NCBI GenBank assembly: GCA_038523925.1
Contig: JBCBIY010000003.1
Location: 224,571 to 288,570 of the forward strand
Reading direction: 5' to 3'
DNA: 64,000 nucleotides
DNA from: JBCBWG01 sp038523925
GTDB taxonomy: Bacteria > Pseudomonadota > Alphaproteobacteria > Rhizobiales > Hyphomicrobiaceae
Position numbers and translations under genes: made by a program. Position 1 is the stretch's first letter. Each line of letters opens with the position of its first letter. Below, in pieces: positions 53,479-62,135 of this stretch. The notes beneath the pieces were generated by a model that worked only from the letters and a program-made list of their open reading frames with translations, had not been told where the DNA came from and did no database searches.

Positions 53479-54564
53479 TCAGATCCTGAGCCCGTCTTGC
53501 GAGAACATCATCGCGGTTGCGGGATCGATCCCGACGCGGGCGATGTCACCGTCATCGACGGCGGTATGCCCCTTCTGCTCGACCGTCAACTGCTGAGCTT
53601 GACCAATGTCGAGATAGAGATACGAGACGCCGCCCAACTGTTCGACGACGGTCGATGTCGCTTCAAACGTGTGTTCACTCGCGTGCGCGTCGATGAAGTG
53701 CTCTGGCCGGATGCCGACCTTCACCTTCGTACCGGCCACCGGCGGCATCGTGCGCGCTGCGACCGGGATCGTGAGGTTGCCAAGTGCTGGAAGCTCCACA
53801 CCAGCGGTTTTGCCGTTCGGGACAGTCACGGTGCCGTCGACGAAGTTCATGCGCGGCGACCCGATGAAGCCTGCCACGAACGCGTTGTCAGGATTGTCGT
53901 AGAGCTCGATCGGCGAGCCGAACTGTTCGAGCCGGCCCTTGCGCAGGACGACGATCCTGTCGGCAAGCGTCATCGCTTCGGTCTGGTCGTGCGTCACGTA
54001 GATCATCGTTGTCCCGAGGTCGCGATGGAGCTTCGCGATTTCGAGACGCATCTGGACGCGCAACTCCGCATCGAGGTTCGAAAGCGGCTCATCGAACAGG
54101 AAGACCTTCGGCTCGCGCACGATCGCGCGGCCGATCGCAACACGCTGGCGCTGACCGCCGGACATCGCCTTTGGCTTGCGATCGAGAAGCGGTGTGAGTT
54201 CAAGGATTTCGGCTGCGCGGGCGACGCGGCGCTTGATGTCGGCAGACGGGTGCCCCGTCATCTTCAGGCCGAACGCCATGTTGTCGTAGACCGACATGTG
54301 CGGGTAAAGCGCGTAGGACTGGAACACCATCGCGACGCCGCGGTCGGCAGGCTCCACGTGCGTGACGTCCTCTCCGCCGATCTTGATGGTGCCGGATGTC
54401 GTCTCTTCCAGCCCCGACACAAGCCGAAGCAGCGTCGACTTTCCGCATCCGGATGGACCAACGAACACAATGAACTCGCCGTTCTTGATCGACAGGTCGA
54501 CGCCGTGAATGACGTCGATATCGCCAAACGATTTTTTGACTGATGACAGCTCCAGTCCGGCCAT
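53479..54564 (-). CDS. Sugar ABC transporter ATP-binding protein (UgpC/MalK-like)
   Basis: The 361-residue product is the ATPase of a carbohydrate ABC importer. It has Walker A GPSGCGKST (residues 36-44), signature MSGGQRQRVAIGRA from residue 134, Walker B VFLFDEP (Asp158, Glu159), H-loop THDQTEAM, and a C-terminal MalK-type regulatory TOBE domain. It could power the permeases encoded divergently across the 265-base gap, although MalK-like ATPases often serve several transporters. The ATG at 54564 has GGAGGA upstream (GGGAGGAGGACCGAGC). Confidence 0.95.
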   Translation of the reverse strand: MAGLELSSVKKSFGDIDVIHGVDLSIKNGEFIVFVGPSGCGKSTLLRLVSGLEETTSGTIKIGGEDVTHVEPADRGVAMVFQSYALYPHMSVYDNMAFGLKMTGHPSADIKRRVARAAEILELTPLLDRKPKAMSGGQRQRVAIGRAIVREPKVFLFDEPLSNLDAELRVQMRLEIAKLHRDLGTTMIYVTHDQTEAMTLADRIVVLRKGRLEQFGSPIELYDNPDNAFVAGFIGSPRMNFVDGTVTVPNGKTAGVELPALGNLTIPVAARTMPPVAGTKVKVGIRPEHFIDAHASEHTFEATSTVVEQLGGVSYLYLDIGQAQQLTVEQKGHTAVDDGDIARVGIDPATAMMFSQDGLRI

Positions 54565-54702
54565 CGGGCTCGGTCCTCCTCCCGCGGGGGCTGGCGGAGA
54601 TCATTGCAGCGCCTCCACCTCGCCGTTTGCTCCATGAGCCTCGGCAGAACCATGGCCGTCAAGCGAATCCAGACCGGTCAGAGGCCGCGGGCCCCGTCGC
54701 GG

Positions 54703-54731
54703 TTGACACGCGAAGCGCGCGCCGGAATTGT
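54703..54731 (+). promoter_or_regulatory. Possible promoter for the galactoside transport operon
   Basis: TTGACA (54703-54708), a 17-base spacer and AATTGT (54726-54731) lie in the 265-base divergent gap, about 99 bases before the binding-protein ATG. The -35 box is perfect, the -10 box is poor. The next inverted repeat lies just downstream. Confidence 0.38.
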
Positions 54732-54748
54732 GCCGAAAGGTCGTGCGG

Positions 54749-54765
54749 CGAGACGCTACGTCTCG
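54749..54765. promoter_or_regulatory. Perfect 7-3-7 inverted repeat, candidate operator
   Basis: CGAGACG (54749-54755) and CGTCTCG (54759-54765) are perfect inverted repeats around CTA, placed 18-34 bases downstream of the candidate -10 box. This size and position suit the site of a dimeric repressor controlling one or both divergent operons. The regulator gene is not in the window. Confidence 0.48.
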
Positions 54766-54829
54766 TTTCGCTAAAGCGGCAGCAATCAACGGCGCGCACC
54801 TCAAGCGCAGCCGACAAGGGAGAAACGCC

Positions 54830-56065
54830 ATGTGGAACCACCTGACCCGGGTGGCAGCCGGACTTATTTTGTCCGTTGCAATGACGGGCGCGGCGCTTGC
54901 CAACGAACTGATTATCAACTTCGACGACCCGAACCCGAAGCCGAAACAGGGCTTCATGAATGCGGTCGAGAAGTTCAAGAAGGCCAACCCGGACATCAAG
55001 GTGACGGTCAACATCAACGACCGTGAAGCCCACAAAACAGCGATCCGGAATTTCCTCTCGGCCGAAGCGCCAGACATCACCGCCTGGTATCCCGGCAACC
55101 GCATGGCGCCGTTCGTCAACGCGGGTCAGTTCGAGGACATCTCGGACCTTTGGAAAGAGCAAGGCTGGAGCGAGACGTTCTCTGCGATCAAGCCGACGAT
55201 GACCATGAACGGCAAGCAGTGGGGCGTGCCCTACAGCTACTATCAGTGGGGCATCTACTACCGCAAAGACATCTTCGAGAAGCTCGGCATCGCTATCCCG
55301 AAGACGTGGGATAAGTTCCTTGCTGCCTGCAAGAAGCTCAAGGACAACAACATCACGCCGCTCACGATTGGCACGAAGTTCCTTTGGCCGGCCGCCGGCG
55401 TGTTCGACTACTTGAACCTGCGCACCAACGGCTATGAGGTCCACAACGACCTGACGGCCGGGAAGATCAAGTACACCGATCCGAAGATCCGCGCGGTCTT
55501 CGAGAAGTGGGAACAGCTCGTCCGTCCGGGCTATTTCATTCAGAACCACGCAACGCTTGCCTGGCAGGACGCGCTTGCGCCGTTCGTGAAGGGCGAAGCT
55601 GCGATGTACGTGATGGGCAACTTCGCGGTCGCATCGATGCGCGATGCGGGGCTCACCAACGACCAGATCGACTATTTCCCGTTCCCGGAAATCACGCCAG
55701 GGGTCGCGCGCGCGGAAGAAGCACCGGCCGATGCGCTCTTCATCCCAAGCAAGGCAAAGAACAAGGAGAACGCGCGCAAGTTCCTGGCCTTCATCGCGCA
55801 GCCTGAAATCCAGTCTGAGTGGAACAAGACGATCGGTCAGCTCCCGCCCAACAACAAAGCGGCGGTTGGCGACGACAAGTTCATCCAGAAAGGCTTTGAG
55901 ACAGTCTCAACCGCATCCGGCCTTGCGCAGTTCTTTGACCGCGATGCACCGGCCGAGATGGCGAAGGCCGGTATGGAAGGCTTCCAGGAGTTCATGATCA
56001 AGCCAGACCGGCTCGACCGCATCCTGAAACGTCTCGATAAGGTCCAGTCCCGCGTCTACAAATAG
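54830..56065 (+). CDS. Sugar ABC transporter substrate-binding protein
   Basis: The 411-residue product is a class I-type solute-binding protein for carbohydrate importers. The signal peptide is MWNHLTRVAAGLILSVAMTG to ALAN. Mature sequence includes KWSDRKKA-like family regions seen here as GFMNAVEKFKKANPDIKVTV, ITAWYPGNRMAPFV, LWPAAGVFDYLNL and AMYVMGNFAVASMRDAG. The C-terminal RILKRLDKVQSRVYK is ordinary. The start ATG at 54830 follows AGGGAG. It is the first gene of the plus-strand operon with two permeases and an alpha-galactosidase. The ligand is probably an alpha-galactoside, from context. Confidence 0.93.
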   Translation: MWNHLTRVAAGLILSVAMTGAALANELIINFDDPNPKPKQGFMNAVEKFKKANPDIKVTVNINDREAHKTAIRNFLSAEAPDITAWYPGNRMAPFVNAGQFEDISDLWKEQGWSETFSAIKPTMTMNGKQWGVPYSYYQWGIYYRKDIFEKLGIAIPKTWDKFLAACKKLKDNNITPLTIGTKFLWPAAGVFDYLNLRTNGYEVHNDLTAGKIKYTDPKIRAVFEKWEQLVRPGYFIQNHATLAWQDALAPFVKGEAAMYVMGNFAVASMRDAGLTNDQIDYFPFPEITPGVARAEEAPADALFIPSKAKNKENARKFLAFIAQPEIQSEWNKTIGQLPPNNKAAVGDDKFIQKGFETVSTASGLAQFFDRDAPAEMAKAGMEGFQEFMIKPDRLDRILKRLDKVQSRVYK

Positions 56066-56179
56066 CGCGGCACTGACTTGAGGCGCGGCTGGTTCCTCAA
56101 CGCATCCAGCCGCGTCGACCCCGCGGAGCGGCACATCCACCGCCTCTCCAATCCTGCCCAGCCTCCGGAATGAGAGCGC

Positions 56180-57151
56180 ATGGCCAGCACACCGGCACTG
56201 CCCGACACGGACCCATCGATCCAAGTCAGCGCATCGCGCACCAGACAAAGCTGGATGCGCCGCAACCGCCTGAAGATCGCGCCGTGGGTCTTCCTTGCCC
56301 CAGCGATGCTGTTCTTCCTCGTCTACGTCATCCTGCCGATCTTCCAGTCGATCTACATTTCGCTTCACGAGTGGAACGGCATCGACAACGCCGACGGCAC
56401 GTCGTCCATGAGGTGGGTCGGCCTCGGCAACTACGTCGAGCTGATGGACGATGACGACTTCTACACATCGCTGAAGAACAACATCATCTGGCTCGTCCTC
56501 TACATGCTCGCGGTGCCGGCCGGGCTCTTCATCGCGCTGTTTCTCAACCAGACCGTCACGGGCATGCGGCTCTATAAGTCGCTGTTCTTCTTCCCCTTCG
56601 TCATCAGCCAGGTCGTCGTCGGGCTGATCTTCGCGTGGTTCTATAATCCGAACTTCGGCATCGTCGGGCAGGTCTATGAGTTCTTCGGCGCCGAGGCCCC
56701 GTCGATCCTCGGCGATGAGGATCTGGTGACCTACGGCATCATCTTCGCGGGCCTCTGGCCGCAGATTGCCTACTGCATGATTTTGTATCTCACCGGTCTC
56801 AACAACGTCTCGCCGGACCAGGTCGAAGCCGGCCGCCTCGACGGCGCGCGCGGTTGGCGGATGCTCTGGTACGTCATCCTTCCGCAGCTCAAGCCCGCAA
56901 CGTTCATCGCCGTCGTTGTCACCGTGATCGGCGCGCTCCGATCGTTCGACATGATTGCGATCATGACCGAGGGCGGACCCTACGGCTCATCGAACGTGCT
57001 CTCCTATTACATGTTCGAGACCGCGCTTTCCGAATACGGCTTCCGCATGGGATACGGCTCCGCAATCGCGACTGTCCTGTTCCTCATCATGCTCGTCTTC
57101 ATCTCGTACTTCCTCTACGCGATGTGGCGCGACGAGCGGGAGGCGCGCTGA
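56180..57151 (+). CDS. Sugar ABC transporter permease (UgpA/MalF type)
   Basis: The 323-residue product has six membrane segments and the EAA loop EAGRLDGARGWRMLWYVILP near residue 220-239. It starts after a signal-like N-terminal tail with MRRNRLKIAPWVFLAPAMLFFLV. Its stop shares a base with the start of the next permease (TGATG), so the two inner-membrane subunits are translated together. The gene follows the binding protein by 114 bases. Confidence 0.93.
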   Translation: MASTPALPDTDPSIQVSASRTRQSWMRRNRLKIAPWVFLAPAMLFFLVYVILPIFQSIYISLHEWNGIDNADGTSSMRWVGLGNYVELMDDDDFYTSLKNNIIWLVLYMLAVPAGLFIALFLNQTVTGMRLYKSLFFFPFVISQVVVGLIFAWFYNPNFGIVGQVYEFFGAEAPSILGDEDLVTYGIIFAGLWPQIAYCMILYLTGLNNVSPDQVEAGRLDGARGWRMLWYVILPQLKPATFIAVVVTVIGALRSFDMIAIMTEGGPYGSSNVLSYYMFETALSEYGFRMGYGSAIATVLFLIMLVFISYFLYAMWRDEREAR

Positions 57152-58002
57152 TGTTTCCGGCACCGATCCAGCGCGCCAGCCTCGCCAAACAAATCGCCTA
57201 CAACGCGTTCCTACCAATCTCGCTTTTCATCTGGCTTCTGCCGCTGCTCGCGATCTTCATGACGTCGATCCGGCCAGGCGGCGACATCAACGCGGGCAAC
57301 GTTTTCGGCTGGCCATCCGAGTTCCAACTGATTGAGAACTACACGGCCGTCTTCCGCGAATCCCAAGCGGTTCAGTACTTCATCAACTCGCTGTTGATCA
57401 CCGTCCCAACCGTCATTGTCTCCGTCGCGCTCGCCTGCCTTGCCGGATACGCGCTCGCGATCTACCGGTTCAAGGCGTCGCTGCCGCTGTTCTTCATCTT
57501 CATCGCGGGCAACTTCGTCCCCTTTCAGATCCTGATGGTGCCGGTTCGCGAGCTTTCGGTGCAAACCGGGCTCTACAATACCGTCACCGGCCTCGTGCTG
57601 TTTCACGCAGCCTTCCAGACAGGCTTCTGCACGCTCTTCATGCGCAACTTCATCAGGGCGCTGCCGCATGAGCTGATCGAAAGCGCGCGCATCGAGGGCG
57701 TGAGCGAGTTCAAGATCTTCTGGTATCTCATTCTGCCGCTGGTCCGCCCTGCGATCGCGGCGCTTTCGGTACTCATCTTCACGTTCGTCTGGAACGATTA
57801 CTTCTGGGCGACAGTGCTCACGAACGGCGAAGCCTCCAAGCCGATCACGGCCGGCATCAAGGCGCTCAACGGACAGTTCATCGCCCGTTGGCATCTGGTC
57901 TCCGCCGCCTCGCTCTTGGCAGCCGTCCCGCCGGTCGTCATGTTCTTCCTCATGCAAAAGCACTTCATCGCCGGCCTGACGCTCGGCGCGACGAAGGGCT
58001 GA
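57151..58002 (+). CDS. Sugar ABC transporter permease (UgpE/MalG type)
   Basis: The 283-residue product has six membrane segments: FLPISLFIWLLPLLAIFM near the start, LLITVPTVIVSVALACLAGYALAIY and others, plus the EAA loop ESARIEGVSEFKIFWYLILPLV. It is the second permease of the importer. The start ATG at 57151 overlaps the upstream permease by one base. Confidence 0.94.
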   Translation: MFPAPIQRASLAKQIAYNAFLPISLFIWLLPLLAIFMTSIRPGGDINAGNVFGWPSEFQLIENYTAVFRESQAVQYFINSLLITVPTVIVSVALACLAGYALAIYRFKASLPLFFIFIAGNFVPFQILMVPVRELSVQTGLYNTVTGLVLFHAAFQTGFCTLFMRNFIRALPHELIESARIEGVSEFKIFWYLILPLVRPAIAALSVLIFTFVWNDYFWATVLTNGEASKPITAGIKALNGQFIARWHLVSAASLLAAVPPVVMFFLMQKHFIAGLTLGATKG

Positions 58003-58026
58003 TCCGGAACCGGGGGCCGATCCGGC

Positions 58027-60183
58027 ATGACCAATCTGATTGCGCACCGCCTTGATGCGCCCGGTGCGACGCTGGTGCTCGGCCGCACGGACGGGCCGCC
58101 TGCCATCGTCTACTTCGGCGCGCCTCTACGGCCCGAAACCGATCTCGTCATGCTGGTTGCAAGCCGCATCCAGCCGCTCGGCAAGGGCACGCTCGATGTC
58201 CTGCCGGGCGTTGCGCTCCTGCCCGAGGCAGCCCGGGGGTTCACGGGCTATCCAGGCCTGATCGCGCACCGACCGGACGCAGGCGGCGGCGCCTGGGAGG
58301 GCCGCTTTGCGTTTCGTGACGCCGCCCGCTGTGATGACACCAACAGCCTTGCCATCACGTGCGCCGACGCCGACCGCGGCTTCGACATTACGTTCCACTG
58401 CCGGCTCTGCCCGGAGAGTTCCGTCGCCGTCTTCAAGACCGAGCTCACAAACTCCGGCAGCGATGACGCCATCATCGACTGGCTGAGCGCGCCCGTCATC
58501 AACGTGCCACCCATGCTGACCGAGCAGTTGCGTTTCAGCGGCCGCTGGTGCGCCGAGTTCGAAATTCATCGCAGGCCCATCCCGCTCGGCATCTCATCAA
58601 CGGAAAACCGCCGCGGCCGGACGAGCCATGAAGCGTTTCCAGGCGTCATCTGCACAAGCGAAGGCGCGACGGAAAACACGGGCACGTGCCTCGGGCTGCA
58701 CCTCGGCTGGAGCGGCAATCACAGGCTGCTGCTCGAGCGCAAGTCACATGGGCTGACGCAGGCCCAGCTCGGCGTGCTGCCGCTTGCAGGCGAGATGCGG
58801 CTCAAGCCCGGCGCCGCACTTGCGACACCCGAACTCTACGCGGCCACGTCGGACCGCGGGCTCAATGGCGTCAGTCAGGCATTCCACGCGTTCGTCCGGA
58901 CCAACATCGCACCGTTCCCCAAGCCGGCTGCGCCGCGCCCGGTCACCGTCAACACATGGGAAGCGATCTACTTCGATCATACGCTCGAGCGCCTGACCTC
59001 GCTCGCCGATGCGGCAGCCGACATTGGCGCGGAACGGTTCGTGCTCGACGACGGCTGGTTCAAAAACCGCACCGACGACACCCGTGCCCTCGGCGACTGG
59101 GTGCCGGATGCGCGAAAGTATCCCGACGGCCTCCACCCGCTCGTCGACTATGTGGTCGATCGGAAGGGCATGCAGTTCGGCCTCTGGGTCGAGCCGGAGA
59201 TGGTCAACGAAGACAGCGACCTGTTTCGCGCGCATCCTGACTGGGCGCTGACGCTCAGCCCTTATCCCGCCGTCCTCGGCCGCAACCAGATGGTGCTCGA
59301 TCTGACGAACGATGCCGTGCAGGACCACCTCTTCGAACGTCTCGGCGACCTGCTCGGCAGCTACCGGATCTCGTACCTCAAGTGGGATATGAACCGTGAC
59401 CTTGTGCTGGCCGGCGACCGCCATCGCAAGCCAGCCGGCAGCCGCCAGACGCATGCGCTCTACCGGCTGATTGATCGCGTGCGCGCAGCCTTCCCGCATG
59501 TCGAGATCGAGAGTTGCGCCTCGGGCGGTGCGCGCGTCGACTTTGAGATCCTGAAACGCACGCACCGGTTCTGGCCGTCCGATTCAAACGACCCGGTTGA
59601 GCGCGCGCGCATTCAAAGTGGCTTCCTGCACTTCTTCCCGCCCGAGGTGATGGGCAGCCACGCCGGCCCGACCTGGTCGCACACGTCCGGGCGTGGCTGC
59701 ACCGCGGCGTTCCGCGCGCTGGCTGCGAACTATGGCCACTTCGGCTTTGAGCTAGCGCTCGACGACATCTCGGACACGGACCGCGCCGTCTTCCGCGCGG
59801 CTGTCGAGCGCTACAAAGCGGACCGTGAGATCTGGCATCGCGGCCGCGTCTGGCGGCTCGACACAATCGACCCGAACCTAATTGCGACGCTTGCAACGTC
59901 ACTGGACCAGGCCGCGGCCCGTCTCGTTGCGTTGCAGATCGACCGGGCCCGTTCAGTCGCGCCGGCGCCGCTGGCGATCCCTGGTCTCGACCCCGCGCGG
60001 CTCTATCGCGTCACGCTCAAATCGGAGGACCCGCCGGAACGCTCAGGCACCCGACGGTTCGACAATCCGCTCTCGACCGGCGGCTTTGTCGTGCTCGGCG
60101 AGATGCTCGCGCAAGCAGGCCTGCAGCTCCCGGTGTTCCATGCGCAATCGGGCGTCGCCGTCGCCATTGACGCGGTTGATTGA
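58027..60183 (+). CDS. Alpha-galactosidase, GH36
   Basis: The 718-residue product hydrolyses terminal alpha-1,6-galactose, e.g. from raffinose or melibiose. It has the N-terminal beta-sandwich (residues 1-300) and the barrel with WEAIYFDHTLERLTSL, FVLDDGWFKNR, GLWVEPEMVNEDSDL, the nucleophile Asp454 in LKWDMNRDL, and the acid/base Asp519 in WPSDSNDPVER. ESCASGGARVDFEIL is a GH36 hallmark. There is no signal peptide, so it works in the cytoplasm on imported substrate, next to the two permeases (25 bases downstream). Confidence 0.95.
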   Translation: MTNLIAHRLDAPGATLVLGRTDGPPAIVYFGAPLRPETDLVMLVASRIQPLGKGTLDVLPGVALLPEAARGFTGYPGLIAHRPDAGGGAWEGRFAFRDAARCDDTNSLAITCADADRGFDITFHCRLCPESSVAVFKTELTNSGSDDAIIDWLSAPVINVPPMLTEQLRFSGRWCAEFEIHRRPIPLGISSTENRRGRTSHEAFPGVICTSEGATENTGTCLGLHLGWSGNHRLLLERKSHGLTQAQLGVLPLAGEMRLKPGAALATPELYAATSDRGLNGVSQAFHAFVRTNIAPFPKPAAPRPVTVNTWEAIYFDHTLERLTSLADAAADIGAERFVLDDGWFKNRTDDTRALGDWVPDARKYPDGLHPLVDYVVDRKGMQFGLWVEPEMVNEDSDLFRAHPDWALTLSPYPAVLGRNQMVLDLTNDAVQDHLFERLGDLLGSYRISYLKWDMNRDLVLAGDRHRKPAGSRQTHALYRLIDRVRAAFPHVEIESCASGGARVDFEILKRTHRFWPSDSNDPVERARIQSGFLHFFPPEVMGSHAGPTWSHTSGRGCTAAFRALAANYGHFGFELALDDISDTDRAVFRAAVERYKADREIWHRGRVWRLDTIDPNLIATLATSLDQAAARLVALQIDRARSVAPAPLAIPGLDPARLYRVTLKSEDPPERSGTRRFDNPLSTGGFVVLGEMLAQAGLQLPVFHAQSGVAVAIDAVD

Positions 60184-60286
60184 TTGGCGGGGCACGTCTT
60201 CACGAAGCTGTTGGCTGGTCAGGCCGGCACGCGTCCGGCTAAGACGCGAGCTGAAGTTCTCACTCAGCCGTCAGAGAGTGCCAGCC

Positions 60287-61126
60287 GTGTTCCTTCGAAG
60301 TCTTGCCCTCGCTTGCATCGCAGCCGTCACGACAGTCGCGGCTGTTGCCACGTTCGACGCCGCCGTAACGCCGGCCGCCGCCTGCGGTCCGGACACCGAC
60401 TGCAAGCTCGACGATCGCTGGTATCGCATCAGCATGCCATCGGGCCACGACGGGACGTCAAAGATCGGCGCGGTCTTCTTCATGCACGGCTGGCGCGGCA
60501 GTCCGGTCGGCGTCATGAAAAACCAGAAGCTCGCGAAGGCGATCGACGACCTCGGCGTCGCGCTCGTTGCGCCGAAGTCGTTGAACGTCGATTGGGACAT
60601 TCCGAACGCACCGCGCCCCGGGGACCATGTTGAACTCGCCTTCTTTGACCGCCTCATCGCCGACGTCACCAAGCGGTTTCCAATCGACCGCAACCGTCTG
60701 CTCGCGACGGGATTTTCCGCCGGCGGCATGATGGTCTGGAACCTTATTTGTCACCGCAGCACGTCGTTCCGCGCGTTCGTCCCGCTCGCGGGCACGTTCT
60801 GGCGGCCGGTCCCCGACCATTGCGATACACCGCCCGCCAATGTCGTCCACGTCCACGGCACGACCGACACGATGGTCCCGCTCAAGGGCCGGCCGATTGG
60901 CAACCGCGCGCATCAAGGTGATGTGTTCAAGGCGCTCGCGCTCTATCGCCGTCACGGCCGCTTCCGCGCGCCAACCGAAGTGCGCGACCGCGACCTCACG
61001 TGCGACCGGGCCTATAACGCCGCCGGGAAAGTCCTCTCCTTCTGCCGTCACTCCGGCGGCCACTGGTACAAGCCCCACCACATCACCCGCGTCTGGCGCT
61101 TGATGCAGACCCAGGGCGCTCTTTAG
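60287..61126 (+). CDS. Exported esterase of the PHB depolymerase / LpqC-like family
   Basis: The product (about 279 residues from a GTG at 60287) has a signal peptide with core FLRSLALACIAAVTTVAAVA and an alpha/beta hydrolase fold: VFFMHGWRGSP, the nucleophile Ser144 in ATGFSAGGMMV, the acid in HGTTDTMVPLKG and the His in CRHSGGHWYKP. This is the catalytic domain group that includes PHB depolymerases and feruloyl esterases. Cys34, Cys39 and a later pair could be disulfides. The GTG at 60278 is an alternative. It ends at 61126, just before the tandem repeats. Confidence 0.86.
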   Translation: MFLRSLALACIAAVTTVAAVATFDAAVTPAAACGPDTDCKLDDRWYRISMPSGHDGTSKIGAVFFMHGWRGSPVGVMKNQKLAKAIDDLGVALVAPKSLNVDWDIPNAPRPGDHVELAFFDRLIADVTKRFPIDRNRLLATGFSAGGMMVWNLICHRSTSFRAFVPLAGTFWRPVPDHCDTPPANVVHVHGTTDTMVPLKGRPIGNRAHQGDVFKALALYRRHGRFRAPTEVRDRDLTCDRAYNAAGKVLSFCRHSGGHWYKPHHITRVWRLMQTQGAL

Positions 61127-61169
61127 AGCGCCGGCGTGAGTTGGGCTTCAGACGGATGACGCGACCATC

Positions 61170-61825
61170 GCGCCCGCCGCCACCGCGCCCAACGCCTACC
61201 AACCCCACAAAGAACAGAGCGAGGCGCACGAAGCTGGCCGTCAGGCCAGCGTAGCGCGCCACAGCGAATGGCCTGGCGGACTCGTGTGCCAACGCGCGGC
61301 AGCGCAGTTGGACCACGAAAGAGAGTGTGCACCGCCACCGCGCCCACGGCAGCCACCTGCCAACCCCACAAAGAACAGAGCGAGGCGCACGAAGCTGGCC
61401 TTTGGCCAGCGTAGCGCGCCGCAGCGAGTGGCGGTCGGACTCGCGTGCCAACAGGGCTGTTTCCCTGTTGGACCAAAAGAGAGAAGCGCGCGGCCACACC
61501 CACTGCCCTCGCGGCAGCCACCTGTCAGCCCCGCGAAGACCAGAGCGAGGCGCACGAAGCGGGCCATCAGCCCGCGTAGCGCGCCGCAGCGAGTGGCGGT
61601 CGGACTCGTGTGCCAACCAAGCCTGCGCGGGTTGGACCAAAACAACGAGAGCGCGGCCACACCCACCGCCTTCGCGGCAGCCAGCCGCCAGCCCCACGAA
61701 GAACAGAGCGAGGCGCACGGAGCTGGCATCGCCAGCGCAGCGCGCCGCAGCGGATGGCGGTCGGACTCTTGTGCCAACCAAGCTTGCGCAGGTTGGACCC
61801 AAAAAAGAGAGAGCCCGCGCGGCAG
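61170..61825 (-). repeat. Four tandem structured repeat units of about 161-165 bases
   Basis: The conserved block GAGGCGCACG recurs at 61221, 61382, 61547 and 61710 (spacing 161, 165, 163). Units run about 61170-61330, 61331-61495, 61496-61658 and 61659-61825. Each has the layout, on the plus strand: GC-rich start with CCACC, CCCCRCRAAGAMCAGAGCGAGGCGCAC, hairpin A, GCGCGCC(A/G)CAGCG, GGACTCGTGTG (or close), hairpin B, then GGACCAAAA and an AGAGA run. Hairpin A sits at 61233-61250, 61394-61410, 61559-61575 and 61722-61736; hairpin B at 61289-61311, 61448-61471, 61613-61635 and 61774-61796. Orientation is set by a diverged fifth copy and by cspA as minus. The region is non-coding: open frames pass through on both strands but the spacing is not a multiple of three. 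Confidence 0.88.
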
Positions 61826-61832
61826 CGCGGGC
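61800..61832 (-). terminator. Second terminator-like hairpin downstream of cspA
   Basis: GCCCGCGC and GCGCGGGC (61813-61820 and 61825-61832) form an 8-bp perfect stem with a four-base loop. On the minus strand this is followed by TCTCTC and six T. It lies after the first terminator of cspA and at the border of the last repeat unit, whose hairpin B in unit 1 shares the core GCGC-loop-GCGC. Confidence 0.75.
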
Positions 61833-61840
61833 CCCCCCAC

Positions 61841-61874
61841 AAAAAAAACCGCCGCGTCGGGGGAGACGCGGCGG
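61841..61874 (-). terminator. Strong Rho-independent terminator of cspA
   Basis: On the minus strand CCGCCGCGTC (61874-61865) pairs with GACGCGGCGG (61858-61849) around a six-base loop, followed by eight T (61848-61841). It lies 45 bases after the cspA stop. Confidence 0.92.
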
Positions 61875-61919
61875 TCATTCATCTAGTCGCCTTCAGTACT
61901 GTCGGCGTGGGCTTTTTGC

Positions 61920-62135
61920 TTAAGCGAGCTGGACCTGGCCTGCCTGCTTGCCGCGACCCCGACGATCATCCTCGTATACAAACGAGAGCTTGTCGCCTTC
62001 GCGTACGGCTGGAATGCCGGCGCGTTCGAGAGCGGATGCGTGAACGAACACGTCCTTGCCCCCGTCGTCCGGCTGAATAAAGCCGTATCCCTTCGCGGTG
62101 TTAAAAAACTTCACCGTTCCGGTGACGCGATCCAT
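61920..62135 (-). CDS. cspA: Cold shock domain protein CspA family
   Basis: The 71-residue product has the OB-fold cold-shock domain: MDRVTGTVKFFNTAKGYGFIQ with RNP1 KGYGFIQ, and RNP2 VFVHASAL, ending VYEDDRRGRGKQAGQVQLA. It binds single-stranded RNA and DNA and acts as an RNA chaperone. The ATG at 62135 follows AAGGAG, a perfect ribosome site; the longer open frame to 62186 is not needed. A strong terminator follows. The upstream gap of about 400 bases leaves room for a long 5' leader. Confidence 0.96.
   Translation of the reverse strand: MDRVTGTVKFFNTAKGYGFIQPDDGGKDVFVHASALERAGIPAVREGDKLSFVYEDDRRGRGKQAGQVQLA

Noticed and set aside
52996..54543. 515-codon plus-strand frame over the GH42 and ATPase genes
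   Set aside because: Antisense to two recognised genes; typical GC-rich shadow frame.
59882..60286. N-terminal extension of the esterase gene
   Set aside because: The sequence before 60287 overlaps the GH36 gene in another frame and breaks the signal peptide; GTG at 60287 or 60278 is more likely.
61170..61825. CRISPR array
   Set aside because: The repeat units are about 160 bases, vary in sequence and have no spacers of fixed length; no cas genes are present.
61083..61923. Long open frames through the tandem repeats, up to 239 codons on both strands
   Set aside because: Several frames on both strands are open in this GC-rich region at once. Repeat spacing (161, 165, 163) is not a multiple of three, so no single frame keeps the same peptide, and the predicted peptides are Arg/Trp/Cys-rich without a family.
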